Shown here piece after piece: positions 63,897 through 64,000 of a stretch of DNA of 64,000 nucleotides; position 1 is the first letter of the stretch; every line of letters starts with the position of its first letter. This DNA is from Peribacillus sp. ACCC06369 (GTDB lineage Bacteria > Bacillota > Bacilli > Bacillales > DSM-1321). The stretch lies in assembly GCF_030348945.1 (NCBI RefSeq), contig NZ_JAUCEN010000002.1, positions 1,860,001-1,924,000 of the forward strand, written 5' to 3'. The position numbers were made by a program, and so were the translations under genes. A model generated the notes under the pieces. That model made no database searches. It had not been told where the DNA came from and saw nothing but the letters and a program-made list of their open reading frames with translations.

Positions 63897-64000
63897 TTGA
63901 ACAGATACAAATCTTTATTTTTTGATATAGATGATACTCTTTTAGATTTTCGTAAGGTTGAAGTGATGCACTGCGCTTGCTTCTCAATGAGAACAAATGA
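63897..64000 (+). CDS. HAD hydrolase (YfnB/YjjG-like), partial, with frameshift
   Basis: The TTG start follows GGAGTGAT. NRYKSLFFDIDDTLLDFRKV contains the HAD DxDxT motif typical of YfnB-type nucleotidases/phosphatases. After GTTGAAG the frame shifts: GATGCACTGCGC onward reads DALRLLLNENK, as in the family. One base is missing near 63965. The gene runs off the window end, so its integrity cannot be judged. Confidence 0.7.
   Translation, partial: MNRYKSLFFDIDDTLLDFRKVEVMHCACFSMRTN

Overview
The window looks like chromosomal DNA of a Bacillaceae member (Bacillus sensu lato, perhaps close to Peribacillus/B. simplex; the genus is an inference). Evidence: AT-rich base composition, strong AGGAGG-type ribosome binding sites with many TTG/GTG starts, catabolite-responsive (cre) boxes, and genes resembling B. 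subtilis GlcK, MelREDCA, YwrC/YwrD, SunI/YnzG, YqjZ and YfnB. I see no rRNA, tRNA or CRISPR array.

Layout. 1-6.3 kb: relics (HPr-like gene, glucokinase with a frameshift), an intact 14-TM drug exporter, then decayed DNA with a broken HTH gene and IS3, SDR and IS110 remnants. 6.5-17.2 kb: a coherent alpha-galactoside locus: AraC regulator, divergent GH4 alpha-galactosidase, LacI regulator, solute-binding lipoprotein and two ABC permeases (no ATPase), then galK-galE-galT, with galE carrying an in-frame stop. 17.8-29.3 kb: an accessory, decayed region with an aldo/keto reductase, an IS6 element with perfect ends, sugar-isomerase and sigma-factor scraps, an Rhs C-terminal toxin with its adjacent immunity candidate, an integrase relic, small unknown genes, a cytochrome P450 and a VOC relic broken by a 10-bp duplication. 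29.5-38.9 kb: mostly intact single genes (EamA exporter, cytidine deaminase, secreted LamG-phosphoesterase, methyltransferase, GNAT, nucleotidyltransferase, RibD-like reductase, CDF metal transporter), with two copies of a ~130-bp GC-rich repeat. 39.3-44.5 kb: an ABC-F antibiotic-resistance gene with a leader-peptide/terminator attenuator, a SunI-like immunity protein, and a ywrC-ywrD pair followed by a chromate-transporter relic. 44.7-50.7 kb: an MFS anion transporter, a NaK-like channel with an unusual filter, VOC, TetR, an orphan PTS EIIA and a second aldo/keto reductase. 50.7-54.9 kb: decayed DNA with a HEAT-repeat gene, a small membrane protein, and an Rhs scrap joined to a duplicated aldo/keto reductase tail. 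55.0-60.2 kb: an intact operon with an unusual three-part regulator, dipeptide epimerase, YfcC-type transporter and M20 peptidase. 60.3-64 kb: Rrf2 relic, thioredoxin-reductase-like flavoprotein, a YdcZ-YeiL-YdcZ cluster and the start of a HAD phosphatase.

How genes work together: MelE/D/C would import melibiose/raffinose-type sugars, energised by an ATPase encoded elsewhere. MelA would release galactose, and GalK/GalT/GalE would feed it to glycolysis. LacI, AraC and CcpA probably control the locus. The 55-60 kb operon would import and process dipeptides or acylated amino acids. Several coding regions are interrupted by single-base frameshifts or stops. Some are clearly decayed, but a few (glcK, ABC-F, HEAT, HAD) could be sequencing errors. 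The best candidates for less-described biology are the Rhs toxin/immunity remnants, the ABC-F attenuator and the 55-60 kb regulator-operon.
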